Shown: positions 25,485-34,071, numbered from the stretch's first letter. The stretch: DNA of 64,000 bases from Acutalibacter sp. 1XD8-36 (GCF_009917525.1 NZ_QZDU01000003.1:186001-250000); one strand, 5' to 3'. Notes: a model not told the origin generated them from the letters alone. Numbers and translations are program-made.

Positions 25485-26729
25485 ATGATGTTGATTGACG
25501 GCCCGAGCCGCCTTATGGGGGAGCTGGAGGTACAGGGGGCGAAGAACAGCACGCTGCCCCTTTTGGCCGGGGCGCTCCTGTGCAGGGGACAGACGGTTTT
25601 GCACAACTGCCCGGAGCTCAGCGACGTGGACGCTGCGGTGAAGATTCTGGAGCACCTTGGGTGCCGCTGTAAGCGGGAGGGCCACGACCTCACTATAGAA
25701 AACGGCGTCACCTGCCACGAGATACCCGAGGAGCTTATGAGGCGTATGCGCTCGTCCATCGTGTTTTTAGGGGCTATAATCAGCCGCTGCGGCGAGGCGA
25801 GGCTCTGCTCGCCGGGGGGCTGCGAGCTGGGGCCACGGCCCATAGACCTGCATATCTCCTCCCTTAAAAAGCTAGGGGTGCAGGTGAAGGAGAGCGGGGG
25901 GTGGCTCCACTGCTCGGCCCCGGGGGGGATAAACGGCGCGTATGTGTCCCTCTCCTTCCCAAGCGTGGGGGCCACGGAGAACCTGATACTTGCGGCGGTC
26001 TGCGGGAGCGGCACCACTATAATCGCAAACGCCGCAAGGGAGCCGGAGATAAGCGACCTGTGCGAGTACCTGAACCGCTGCGGGGGGCGGATTTACGGCG
26101 CGGGGGAGAGCTGCATAATCATCGACGGCGTGAAGGAGCTGTACGGCGCGGAGCACAGGGTAATGCCGGACAGGATAGCCGCCGTGACCTATATGGCTGC
26201 GGCGGCGGTGACCGGGGGGAACGTGACCTTGAGGGACGTTGACAATACCCATATACTGCCCATGCTCACCCCCTTTGAGGAGAGCGGGTGCAGGGTGCGG
26301 CAGCTAGGGGGCTGCCTTGACATACTGGCCCCCAAGAGGCTTTCGGCGGTGAGGCATATACGCACAATGCCCTACCCCGGCTTTCCCACGGACGCCCAGC
26401 CGGTGGTGATGACAATGGCGGCGGTGGGGGACGGTACAAGTGTATTCGTTGAGAACATATTTGAGAACAGGTATAGACATGCGGAGGGGCTTAGCCGCAT
26501 GGGGGCCAGGGTGAAGGTAGAGGGAAAGGTAGCGGTAGTTGAGGGAGTGCCGGAGTTGACCGGCGCGACGGTGGAGGCAATGGATTTGAGAGGCGGGGCA
26601 GCGCTGATAGTGGCGGGGCTCTGCGCCCAGGGGAGCACGAAGGTGCGGGGGATGGAGTATGTTGAGAGGGGATACGAAAAAATCGGCGAGCACCTAAGTG
26701 AACTGGGGGCAAAAATCAAAAGTTTTTGA
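25485..26729 (+). CDS. murA: UDP-N-acetylglucosamine 1-carboxyvinyltransferase
   Basis: 414 residues from ATG 25485 (GAGG 8 nt before; GTG 25476 also in frame). EPSP synthase-like fold. Cys113 in SPGGCELGPRPIDLH is the catalytic residue attacked by fosfomycin. It commits UDP-GlcNAc to peptidoglycan. It begins a segment with ftsQ and ftsZ and ends at a repeat-derived terminator. Confidence 0.96.
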   Translation: MMLIDGPSRLMGELEVQGAKNSTLPLLAGALLCRGQTVLHNCPELSDVDAAVKILEHLGCRCKREGHDLTIENGVTCHEIPEELMRRMRSSIVFLGAIISRCGEARLCSPGGCELGPRPIDLHISSLKKLGVQVKESGGWLHCSAPGGINGAYVSLSFPSVGATENLILAAVCGSGTTIIANAAREPEISDLCEYLNRCGGRIYGAGESCIIIDGVKELYGAEHRVMPDRIAAVTYMAAAAVTGGNVTLRDVDNTHILPMLTPFEESGCRVRQLGGCLDILAPKRLSAVRHIRTMPYPGFPTDAQPVVMTMAAVGDGTSVFVENIFENRYRHAEGLSRMGARVKVEGKVAVVEGVPELTGATVEAMDLRGGAALIVAGLCAQGSTKVRGMEYVERGYEKIGEHLSELGAKIKSF

Positions 26730-26766
26730 AAGGTGTCGGAAAACTTTTTTCAAAAAGTTTTCTGAC
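26719..26766 (+). terminator. Terminator/repeat between murA and ftsQ
   Basis: TGTCGGAAAAC (26734-26744) pairs with GTTTTCTGACA (26756-26766), one G-U pair, extended by runs of T and A across the loop. The AAAGTTTTTGAAAG lead is shared with the repeat at 10779. Could work in both directions. Confidence 0.6.
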
Positions 26767-26786
26767 AAAGGGGGGGAAGCAAAAGC

Positions 26787-28025
26787 GTGAGCGAGCGAAA
26801 AAGGAGAAGGCCCGAGCGTGAGCGCCGGGGCTTCGAGGACATAAAATCAGACTCCACCGGCAGCCAGACAAAGCCCGAGTGGTTCGAGCAGCAAAAGCGC
26901 GAGCGCGAGCGTGAGCGGGGCCGCCAGCCCCGTGACAAATCCGGAAATAACTCAAGAGATAAATCAAAGAATAATTCAAAGGGCAATTCAAAGGATACCC
27001 CCCGGCGAAAATCCCAGCGGGGCCAGACCAGCGGTGCCCGGGACGCCCGCCCAAGAGGAGCCCCCTCCCGAGACGCCAGGGGCAGACAAAGCCCCCGCCC
27101 GCCCAGCCGCCGCGACGAGCCAAGGAAGCGCAAAAAACCAATGAGCCTGTTTAAACGCAGGCTGTTGATAGTCCTGGCCCTTCTTGGCATGATAGCCGTA
27201 ACGGTATTCCTTGCGGAGTCCCTGCTGCTGAGAGTAACGGAGATAAAGGTAACCGGGGACGAAATCTATGCCCAGGAGGACATACTAAAGCTCTGCGGCG
27301 TGAGGGAGGGCGACAACCTCCTGCTGATACCGGCCTCAGACAGGGAGCAGAAGCTTGAGAGCCAGCTCCCGTACATCTCAAAGGCAAAGATAACCCGGAA
27401 GATACCCGGCACCGTCATAATAGAAATAACCGCCTCCAGGGGCGTCTGCTCCATAGAGTCCGGTGGGGCCTGGTACGTGATAGCCGGGGACGGCAAGGTG
27501 CTGGAGACCTGCCCGGGGCCAAAGGAGGGGCTGATGCAGGTGCTGGGGGTGACGGTGCAGAGCGCCAAGGTGGGGGAGACCCTGGTGCTGGACAACGAGG
27601 AGGCCTCCACGGTATTCACCGAGATAGTGGGCATAATCGACCGCCTGGGCGAGAACGGCCAGAGCGCCGCCTCGGAGTTCACAAAGATGGACCTTACGAA
27701 CCTATATGATATGCGCCTGTGGTACCAGGACAGGATAGAGTGTATCTTAGGCAGCAATATCCAGCTTGACTATAAGCTCACATACGGCTACGGCATACTG
27801 ACGCACCCGGACCCGAAGAAGAGGGTAGGGGAGGATAAGAACGGCTCGCTGGACCTGAGCTATCTGCCCACAAAGCGGGCCGCATATTTCACCCCCAATG
27901 AGGGAAGCCCCGGGGCAAGGCCAACCGTGGCCCCGGACGGCACCGTGCCCGACGAACCCGCGGCAACGGCTACCCCGGAGCCCGGCAGGGGCGACGGCAT
28001 TCCGGACGGCCCCTTTACAGGCTGA
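26787..28025 (+). CDS. ftsQ: FtsQ/DivIB division protein
   Basis: 412 residues. The first 119 form a highly charged, disordered cytoplasmic region (Arg/Glu repeats such as RERERERGR, then Asn/Ser/Lys repeats). One membrane segment at about 125-144, a POTRA domain from about 150 (LRVTEIKVTGDEIYAQEDI), then beta domain, and a Pro/Glu/Thr-rich tail. It joins FtsL and DivIC at the septum. The start is GTG 26787 with a poor ribosome binding site. The N-terminal region is several times longer than in Bacillus DivIB. Confidence 0.88.
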   Translation: MSERKRRRPERERRGFEDIKSDSTGSQTKPEWFEQQKRERERERGRQPRDKSGNNSRDKSKNNSKGNSKDTPRRKSQRGQTSGARDARPRGAPSRDARGRQSPRPPSRRDEPRKRKKPMSLFKRRLLIVLALLGMIAVTVFLAESLLLRVTEIKVTGDEIYAQEDILKLCGVREGDNLLLIPASDREQKLESQLPYISKAKITRKIPGTVIIEITASRGVCSIESGGAWYVIAGDGKVLETCPGPKEGLMQVLGVTVQSAKVGETLVLDNEEASTVFTEIVGIIDRLGENGQSAASEFTKMDLTNLYDMRLWYQDRIECILGSNIQLDYKLTYGYGILTHPDPKKRVGEDKNGSLDLSYLPTKRAAYFTPNEGSPGARPTVAPDGTVPDEPAATATPEPGRGDGIPDGPFTG

Positions 28026-28139
28026 GGCCGCAGGGAGCAGAGGGGCTTTCCGGCGCTCTATATATAGTGCCCGCCTGTGGGAGCCAGCGTATTTTCAAGA
28101 AAAAAACAGGCTTTTCCAAGGTTTTTTAAAAGATTAACC

Positions 28140-28168
28140 TTGAAATTTCCCTGAAAAAGTGCTAAATT
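28140..28168 (+). promoter_or_regulatory. Probable ftsZ promoter
   Basis: TTGAAA (28140-28145), 17-bp spacer, TAAATT (28163-28168). The surrounding 90 bp are AT-rich for this genome, and the leader to ATG 28276 is about 100 nt. The -10 is not ideal. Confidence 0.5.
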
Positions 28169-28275
28169 ATACTGTGTAACACTAGGTTGACGTAATCCGG
28201 CAGAGGAGGAGTCGCCGGATTTTGGAAAGTATTTGAAAGTATAGAAATAGAGAAATGAAGGGTGGAAGTAAAAAA

Positions 28276-29475
28276 ATGCCATTTGAAGTTGATAATCTCA
28301 TGGACGAAACCCCACAGACCATAAAAGTCGTAGGCGTGGGCGGCGGCGGCGGGAACGCCGTCAACCGCATTGCAAGCGCCGGAGTGCGCAGCGTGGAGCT
28401 GGTGTGCATGAACACCGACAAGCAGGCCCTCCAGCGCAGCCAGGCCACAGTAAAGGTGCAGCTGGGGGAGAAGCTCACCAGCGGCAGGGGCGCGGGCTCC
28501 AAGCCCGAGGTGGGCGAGAAGGCCGCCGAGGAGAGCCGGGAGGTCATACTCCAGACTTTGAAGGACGCCGATATGGTGTTCATCACCGCAGGCATGGGCG
28601 GCGGCACCGGCACCGGCGCCGCCCCGGCTGTGGCGAAGATAGCCAGGGAGCAGGGGGCGCTCACCGTGGGCATTGTCACCAAGCCCTTCGCCTTTGAGGG
28701 CCGGCGCAGGATGGAGCAGGCCGAGAAGGGCATAGCCGCCCTGAGGGAGCATGTGGACTCCCTGGTGGTGATACCCAACGAGCGCCTGAAGCTGGTGTCG
28801 GACGAGAGGATAACCCTTTCAAACGCCTTCCAGGTAGCCGACGACGTGCTCCGCCAGGGCGTGCAGAGCATTTCCGACCTTATCCAGCTCCCCGGCATAG
28901 TGAACCTGGACTTTGAGGACGTGAAGTCCGTTATGCAGGACGCCGGGTACGCCCATATGGGCGTGGGCCACGGCAAGGGTAAGGACAAGGCTGAGCAGGC
29001 GGCTATGGCGGCTATCTCAAGCCCCCTTCTTGAGACGAAGATAGCCGGGGCCAGGGGTGTTATAATCAACATAACCTCCAGCGCGGACATAGCCCTGGAC
29101 GAGATAGACACGGCCTCCCAGATAGTCACCGAGCGGGCCCATGAGAACGCAAACATAATCTGGGGCGCCACCTTCAACGAGGAGATGCAGGACGAGATGG
29201 TGGTTACTGTCATCGCCACCGGCTTTGAGGGCATGAACGGCGAGAAGAAGGCCCCTTTGGATATTGACCTGGACGACGACTACCTGGGCCCGGTGAGCGC
29301 CCAGAACGACACCGCCAACAATATCAACAGCCGCAGCTCCATGGGCGGCAGCGTGGGCAGCGCTTCCATACGCACCGCCTCCAGCTATAACAGGAACCCC
29401 GACAAGGTGGACCCTACGGTTATTGACGACGACGACACCTTCACGGATATAATGTCCATATTCAACAGGAAATAA
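28276..29475 (+). CDS. ftsZ: Cell division protein FtsZ
   Basis: 399 residues. Tubulin-like GTPase: [11 protein letters not shown]-type loop, [10 protein letters not shown] signature and the T7 loop with [11 protein letters not shown]. The C-terminal peptide [14 protein letters not shown] binds FtsA/SepF-type partners. ATG 28276 (MPFEVDN) is chosen because GGTGGAAG lies 8 nt before; ATG 28255 has no ribosome binding site. No ftsA precedes it. Confidence 0.97.
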   Translation: MPFEVDNLMDETPQTIKVVGVGGGGGNAVNRIASAGVRSVELVCMNTDKQALQRSQATVKVQLGEKLTSGRGAGSKPEVGEKAAEESREVILQTLKDADMVFITAGMGGGTGTGAAPAVAKIAREQGALTVGIVTKPFAFEGRRRMEQAEKGIAALREHVDSLVVIPNERLKLVSDERITLSNAFQVADDVLRQGVQSISDLIQLPGIVNLDFEDVKSVMQDAGYAHMGVGHGKGKDKAEQAAMAAISSPLLETKIAGARGVIINITSSADIALDEIDTASQIVTERAHENANIIWGATFNEEMQDEMVVTVIATGFEGMNGEKKAPLDIDLDDDYLGPVSAQNDTANNINSRSSMGGSVGSASIRTASSYNRNPDKVDPTVIDDDDTFTDIMSIFNRK

Positions 29476-29488
29476 GAGGTTAAAAAAC

Positions 29489-29878
29489 ATGACAAAGATA
29501 ACTGGCGTGCACCATATAGCCGTGTTCCCCACGGCTGACAAGTATAATGAGACGGTTGATTTTTACACGAAGCTTTTAGGCTTCCCTGTAACCCAGAGCT
29601 GGGGGGACGGGGAGCAGAAATGCCTGATGGTCTCCTGCGGGGACAATTCCTGCATGGAGATAATCCCCTCGGAGAAGGAGCACGGCAAGGACGGCCCGCT
29701 GGTGCACGTGGCTTTCTGGTGCGGGGACGGATTGGACGGGATAGTTGAGGACGTGCGCCGTGCGGGGTACACCGTGCGGGTTGAGCCCCAGGAGGTGGAG
29801 CTCTGCGGGAAGACTGTGCGCAATGCGTTCTTCTATGGGCCTCTGGGCGAGGAAATTGAGCTGTTCTGGGTGAAGTGA
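29489..29878 (+). CDS. VOC/glyoxalase family protein
   Basis: 129 residues. ITGVHHIAVFPTADKYNETV has the first metal-ligand His of the vicinal oxygen chelate fold; the C-terminal PLGEEIELFWVK carries the matching Glu. Related to lactoylglutathione lyase-like and methylmalonyl-CoA epimerase-like proteins. Follows ftsZ by 13 bp, so it is read with it. Substrate unknown. Confidence 0.82.
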   Translation: MTKITGVHHIAVFPTADKYNETVDFYTKLLGFPVTQSWGDGEQKCLMVSCGDNSCMEIIPSEKEHGKDGPLVHVAFWCGDGLDGIVEDVRRAGYTVRVEPQEVELCGKTVRNAFFYGPLGEEIELFWVK

Positions 29879-29880
29879 AG

Positions 29881-29957
29881 AAGTATTTTTGAGGCCTTCG
29901 GCGACCTGCAAATACTCAAAAAAATCAAGCGGTTCCGGCGCAATGCCGGGACCGCTT
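29881..29957. other. Two hairpins between the VOC and acetyltransferase genes
   Basis: AGTATTT and AAATACT (29882-29918) enclose a GC stem. Then 29927-29939 pairs with 29945-29957 over 13 bp. The T tract (seven A on the + strand) lies on the minus-strand exit side, so the second hairpin would terminate minus-strand transcripts, yet no minus-strand gene is nearby. Confidence 0.5.
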
Positions 29958-29981
29958 ACTACACCAAAGGAGGTCCGCCCC

Positions 29982-30482
29982 ATGCCCATCCAAGGAATAA
30001 ACCAGCCGGAAACCATACAGCTCCCCGGCCCATACCGCCTGAGACGGTACGACGGACACTGCGAGCTGGCACTGCCCGGCTACCGGGACCCGATGGTCTA
30101 TGAGAATTCCGAGGGCATATTTGATATAGATAAGATTCCCGATTTGGACTATGTGCAGAGCATGTGCCGGTATCTTGACGCAAACGGTGAGCTCTACTTT
30201 ATCGAGGCGCTGGAGGAGGGCGTGTACGTGCCCATCGGGGACGTGACCGTGAAGGACGAGAACCCGCCCATCGCAATCTGGCGGGGGGAGTACCGGGGGA
30301 AGGGCCTGGGAACATTAGTGATGACGGCAGTAATCAACAGGCTCAGGGAGCTGGGCTATGAGAGGATACATGGCTCTACCGTGTACAAATGGAACGAGAA
30401 CTCCCTAAAAATGCACCTGAAGCTGGGCTTTAAGGTGGTGCGGGAGACGGAGAAGGATTATTGCCTTGACCTGGAGCTTTGA
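29982..30482 (+). CDS. GNAT-family N-acetyltransferase
   Basis: 166 residues from ATG 29982, with AAAGGAGG upstream. IAIWRGEYRGKGLGTLVMTA is the acetyl-CoA loop, and NENSLKMHLKLGFKVV is motif B. Codons further upstream in frame are inside hairpins and are excluded. Substrate unknown. Confidence 0.82.
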   Translation: MPIQGINQPETIQLPGPYRLRRYDGHCELALPGYRDPMVYENSEGIFDIDKIPDLDYVQSMCRYLDANGELYFIEALEEGVYVPIGDVTVKDENPPIAIWRGEYRGKGLGTLVMTAVINRLRELGYERIHGSTVYKWNENSLKMHLKLGFKVVRETEKDYCLDLEL

Positions 30483-30498
30483 GGAAGGAGTGTCGGAA

Positions 30499-31026
30499 AT
30501 GGACGAGATAATACTTAACACCAGCGAGCTTGCGGAGCGTGCGCGTGACCTCCGGGCGGGGCAGAGGGTGCTGCTGTCGGGGACGGCCTACACCTCCCGG
30601 GACGCGGCCCATAAGCGCATAATAGAAATGCTGGACCGTGGTGAGGAGCCGCCCTACCCTTTAAAGGGCGCTGCAATATATTACGCCGGGCCCACCCCCG
30701 CCCCCGAGGGTATGCCCATAGGCTCATGCGGGCCCACCACCAGCGCACGCATGGACCCATACGCCCCAAGGCTTCTGGATTTGGGGCTCAAGTGCATGAT
30801 TGGCAAGGGCGGGCGCTCCCCCCAGGTGGTTGAGGCCATGAAGCAGAGTGGAGCCGTGTACCTCTGCGCCGTGGGCGGCGCGGGGGCGCTGGCGGCAAAG
30901 TGCATTACTGAGTGCCAGGTCATCGCCTTTGAGGATTTGGGCTGCGAGTCCGTAAAGCGGCTGACCCTGCGGGACTTCCCCCTTATTGTGGGCATAGACA
31001 GCCTTGGGGGGAGCATACTGGTATGA
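30499..31026 (+). CDS. Fumarate hydratase class I, beta (C-terminal) subunit
   Basis: 175 residues. GQRVLLSGTAYTSRDAAHKR and the PIGSCGPTTSARMD segment are typical of the beta subunit of the two-subunit [4Fe-4S] fumarase/tartrate dehydratase family. The alpha subunit holds the cluster and is normally encoded directly upstream; here the upstream gene is an acetyltransferase, so the partner must lie elsewhere or be lost. Its stop overlaps the CDF transporter start. Confidence 0.88.
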   Translation: MDEIILNTSELAERARDLRAGQRVLLSGTAYTSRDAAHKRIIEMLDRGEEPPYPLKGAAIYYAGPTPAPEGMPIGSCGPTTSARMDPYAPRLLDLGLKCMIGKGGRSPQVVEAMKQSGAVYLCAVGGAGALAAKCITECQVIAFEDLGCESVKRLTLRDFPLIVGIDSLGGSILV

Positions 31027-32150
31027 GCAATATGAGCCGGGAGAGGCAGGGGAGCCTTGCGGGGGCCGTGGGTATCGGCACCAATATACTGCTGTTTGTA
31101 ATAAAGCTCATAGCGGGCCTGCTGTCCGGGAGCGTGGCAATAATGGCGGACGCGGTGAACAACCTGACGGACTCCGGCTCCTCTATCATCATGCTGGTGG
31201 GCTTCAGGCTCTCGGGCAAGCCCGCCGACCGTGAGCACCCCTTCGGGCACGCGAGAATCGAGTACCTCTGCGGGGTGATAGTCTCCTTCATCGTGCTGAT
31301 ACTGGGGCTGGAGCTGGCGAAGACCTCAATAGGCAAGATATTCTCCCCGGAAAAGGCCAGCTTCGGGCCCATATCCCTTATAGTGCTGGGGGTGTCGGTC
31401 TTAATAAAAATCTGGCTCTGCCTTTTCTACACAAGGGTGGGCAGGAATATCAACAGCCAAAGCCTTATAGCAACTGCCAGCGACAGCAGGAACGACGTTA
31501 TCTCCACCTCGGTGGTGCTCCTTGGAGCCCTTCTGACCCGGCTGACAAGCCTTAACCTGGACGGCTGGCTGGGCCTCTGCGTGGCGGCCTTTATTATAGT
31601 ATCGGGGGTGAAGCTGACTATTGAGACCGCCGACCCCCTGCTGGGCCGTGCCCCGGAGCGGGAGCTGGTGCAGGGGATATATGACAGGATAAGGAGCTAT
31701 GAGGGGATTATCGGCATACACGATTTGACCGTGCACAGCTACGGCGAGGGCCGCACCTTCGCAAGCGTCCACTGTGAGGTACCCGCCGAGGACGATATTT
31801 TAGTCAGCCACGACCTTATCGACAATATCGAGCGGGACTTTCTCACAGAGGAGAATATCCACCTGGTGATACACCTGGACCCGGTGATTACCTGCGACCC
31901 CAAGGCCAACGAGCTGAAGGAGAGGGTGATATCCCGGGTGGAGGCCCTGTACCCCCAGGCGGCGATACACGACTTCCGGGTGGTCTGGGGCGTGACCCAC
32001 TCCAACGTGCTTTTTGACGTGGCGGTGCCCTTTTCAGTAAAGGACAGCGACGAGCAGGTGAAGGCAGAGGTCACGGCCCAAATCGAGGCTATGGACCCCA
32101 CTTACCGGGCTGTGCTTGCGGTAGACAGGACGTGCGTTGACCAGAGCTAG
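31023..32150 (+). CDS. Cation diffusion facilitator (CDF) transporter
   Basis: 375 residues. Six membrane helices in the first 210: SVAIMADAVNNLTDSGSSII gives the HxxxD-type metal site as D..N/D, and HPFGHARIEYLCG is the family signature. A cytoplasmic domain follows. It exports Zn2+, Mn2+, Fe2+ or similar in exchange for protons; the metal cannot be decided. The last codons and stop lie in a 21-bp inverted repeat (32127-32171), so the C-terminus VDRTCVDQS may have been rewritten by that element. Confidence 0.9.
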   Translation: MSNMSRERQGSLAGAVGIGTNILLFVIKLIAGLLSGSVAIMADAVNNLTDSGSSIIMLVGFRLSGKPADREHPFGHARIEYLCGVIVSFIVLILGLELAKTSIGKIFSPEKASFGPISLIVLGVSVLIKIWLCLFYTRVGRNINSQSLIATASDSRNDVISTSVVLLGALLTRLTSLNLDGWLGLCVAAFIIVSGVKLTIETADPLLGRAPERELVQGIYDRIRSYEGIIGIHDLTVHSYGEGRTFASVHCEVPAEDDILVSHDLIDNIERDFLTEENIHLVIHLDPVITCDPKANELKERVISRVEALYPQAAIHDFRVVWGVTHSNVLFDVAVPFSVKDSDEQVKAEVTAQIEAMDPTYRAVLAVDRTCVDQS

Positions 32151-32229
32151 GCTCTGGTCAACGCACGTCCTGGAGTTTTCCTCGACTCCGAAGGAGTCGC
32201 CCCCGCTTCGCGGGGTACCGGAAAACTCC
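32127..32229. repeat. Multi-hairpin element, copy A
   Basis: 21-bp inverted repeat (32127-32147 with 32151-32171, loop TAG, which is the CDF stop), then a three-way junction: outer stem GGAGTTTTCC (32172-32181) with GGAAAACTCC (32220-32229) enclosing CGACTCC-GAA-GGAGTCG (32183-32199) and CCCCGC-TTC-GCGGGG (32201-32215). Copies at 36691-36778 (inverted) and 54622-54710 keep the fold with paired base changes. Confidence 0.85.
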
Positions 32230-32299
32230 TGCTTTTGTGGAGGCCCTTTGGAGTGGGGTGCCGGGGAATATTTGATTTTGTGGGGAGGGTTTGGGTATG

Positions 32300-32453
32300 G
32301 GAAACCAGCCGCTCCGGGTTGGGGGGAGCGGCTGGTTAAAAGACAGTTGAAATTCGGGCTGGCTGTTTTGGCTTGTGTTCTGAGCCGGACAGTGCCCGTT
32401 TATTTTTTGCTCTGTTTTGATGGTGTTGTGATATTTTTCCGGGAATCTGTCAA
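32300..32453 (-). ncRNA. Antisense-type RNA remnant, module A (with degenerate promoter)
   Basis: Read on the minus strand this matches the RNA gene at 36437-36592: TTGACA (32453-32448), 17-bp spacer, but a poor -10 (CACAAC, 32430-32425), then GGGCACTGTCCGGCTC and a terminator AACCAGCCGCTCC/GGAGCGGCTGGTT (32337-32303). It faces copy A of the multi-hairpin element. No peptide ORF with a ribosome binding site remains opposite. Probably decayed. Confidence 0.5.
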
Positions 32454-32797
32454 GCCCCCGGGATTCTTGTGGGGGTGAGGACTTTTACCGGGACGCCCAT
32501 TTTGCGGCAGTTGTCTATGACGAATTTTGTGCCCCGGGACTGGCCGTCCCAGAAGGCCAGGACCAGGTCGGAGTGCTCTATTATGGTGATGTTCCGGCGC
32601 AGGGGGGCGCCCCTGCCGTACTTATCGTAATCGGGCAGGAACTCTGTAAGGGGGATATTGTGGGCCCGGGCATAGGCCCTGGCGCTCTGGTCCACGCCCC
32701 TGGCCCCGCCGGAGACTATCTCCGTGGTGCCCTCGGGCAGGTACCTTTCAAGGTCGGGCACGGTGAGCCCCCTTGAGCCTATGACCGCCACTTTCAT
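32450..32797 (-). CDS. SLOG-family (DprA/YspA-like) nucleotide-binding protein
   Basis: 115 residues from ATG 32797 (AGGGGGCAGGCAT upstream). Rossmann-like SLOG fold: MKVAVIGSRGLTVPDLERYL and IVSGGARGVDQSARAYA, the motifs of DUF2493/YspA-type proteins, which are predicted to bind or cleave nucleotide signals. The stop codon lies in a TTGACA box of the downstream minus-strand RNA promoter. Codons upstream of 32797 are excluded for lack of a ribosome binding site. Confidence 0.8.
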   Translation of the reverse strand: MKVAVIGSRGLTVPDLERYLPEGTTEIVSGGARGVDQSARAYARAHNIPLTEFLPDYDKYGRGAPLRRNITIIEHSDLVLAFWDGQSRGTKFVIDNCRKMGVPVKVLTPTRIPGA

Positions 32798-32866
32798 ATG
32801 CCTGCCCCCTAAGATATTTTTCATATTATAGCACATCTGTTCGGGAAAATAAAGGGGTTTTGCAAA

Positions 32867-33928
32867 TTATTTTTTTAGCTCTGTGCCGGGGTAGTAGTGG
32901 GCCAGAATTTCCTCATACCCCGCCCCGCGCTTTGCCATGAACACCGCCCCCGCCTGGCTCATGCCCACCCCGTGGCCCCAGCCCCGCACTGTGAAGCGCA
33001 GGCCGCCCTCTGAGGCCTCCCAGGTAAAGCAGGCGCTGCGCAGGCCTAGGGCGGCCCGGAGCTCCTGGCCTGTGAACTCCTTGTCTCCTGCCAAAAGGGA
33101 TTTCACTGTCCCCGAGGGGGTGTACTGCACATCGGTAAACAGGCTGGCTGGGTCAATACCGCTGAGCCCCAGGGCGCTTTCAAGCTCACCAGCGGTGAAC
33201 TCCGCAAAGCTCAGGTAGCCGTCGCTGAAAAGGTCCCCGGGGCTTGCCACGGCCTGGAGGTAGGGGTGCTGCACATTGGCGTCTTGGGCCCAGACATTCT
33301 CCACGCTCTCGGTACTGCCGGGGGATATTGCAAAATATGAGGCCAGAATCAGCTCCCCCTCATAGGTGAGGGCCTGGCCCTCTACAGAGTCCACCACCCG
33401 CTCAAGTATATTTCTGTACTCCTCATAGTCCTCCCCCCAGCGCTCCCGCATTCCCTCCTCGGTCACATACACCAGCCAGCTTTCGGTGTCGCAGGCAATC
33501 TCGCTGTCCCGCTGGCGGCTATAGAAGGTGTAGGCAGCCACGGCCTGGGCCTTCAGGGCCTCCTCCGGGGCGTGCAGGTCCATCTCGCAGGCCAGGTCCG
33601 CTATGAGGAACTCCCGCCGGTCCACGGTTATCAGCTCCCCTGTGGCAGCGTCCCGGAGCTTAAAATCCGTGCCGCCCTCTATGGGCGCCCTGTCCAGGGG
33701 GCCGGGGATTGGGGAGGGGGCAGGTTCACTGGAACTGCCAGTTTCCCTGGAGACGTCGTGCTCCTGAGACTCGGCAGGCCCCTGGGAGCTGCCAGGCTCC
33801 AAAGACGCTTCAGGCCCGGGTGAAGCCTCCGGGCCGGGGACGGTGGCGAAGAGTATCGGCGGCAGGAGGGTTATGGAGAGGTACAGGGTGAGAAAGCAGA
33901 TGAACAGGCGGGCGGCGGGCTTTTTCAT
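32867..33928 (-). CDS. SpoIID/LytB domain protein
   Basis: 353 residues from ATG 33928 (AAAGGAGC upstream). Signal anchor about 6-26, a Pro/Glu/Ser-rich linker, then the SpoIID domain: EEALKAQAVAAYTFYSR, ISPGSTESVENVW and the C-terminal GWGHGVGMSQAGA. SpoIID is a lytic transglycosylase active on denuded glycan during engulfment; the Pro-rich linker and lack of SpoIIQ/SpoIIR neighbours allow a SpoIID-like paralogue instead. Divergent from citrate synthase. Confidence 0.88.
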   Translation of the reverse strand: MKKPAARLFICFLTLYLSITLLPPILFATVPGPEASPGPEASLEPGSSQGPAESQEHDVSRETGSSSEPAPSPIPGPLDRAPIEGGTDFKLRDAATGELITVDRREFLIADLACEMDLHAPEEALKAQAVAAYTFYSRQRDSEIACDTESWLVYVTEEGMRERWGEDYEEYRNILERVVDSVEGQALTYEGELILASYFAISPGSTESVENVWAQDANVQHPYLQAVASPGDLFSDGYLSFAEFTAGELESALGLSGIDPASLFTDVQYTPSGTVKSLLAGDKEFTGQELRAALGLRSACFTWEASEGGLRFTVRGWGHGVGMSQAGAVFMAKRGAGYEEILAHYYPGTELKK

Positions 33929-34010
33929 TTTCAAGCGCTCCTTTTTCGTCCAGAATTTTTGTGGGTATATGGTGATTTGCATAACATATTGCCGAAACTT
34001 GCAAAATGGC

Positions 34011-34039
34011 TTGACTATAACCCTATAAAGGGGTAATAT
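34011..34039 (+). promoter_or_regulatory. Promoter of citrate synthase gene
   Basis: TTGACT (34011-34016), 17-bp spacer, TAATAT (34034-34039), followed by AAAGGGAGG and ATG 34072. Confidence 0.7.
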
Positions 34040-34071
34040 ATTAGAATAACTGAAAGGGAGGTAATTTGCTT

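Noticed and set aside
32172-32229. Cloverleaf-like fold that could be a tRNA
   Set aside because: Only three stems, no anticodon arm of standard size, no T-loop or acceptor sequence.
32137-32478. 113-codon + strand frame after the CDF gene
   Set aside because: Runs through the multi-hairpin element and the antisense RNA remnant, with no start signals.
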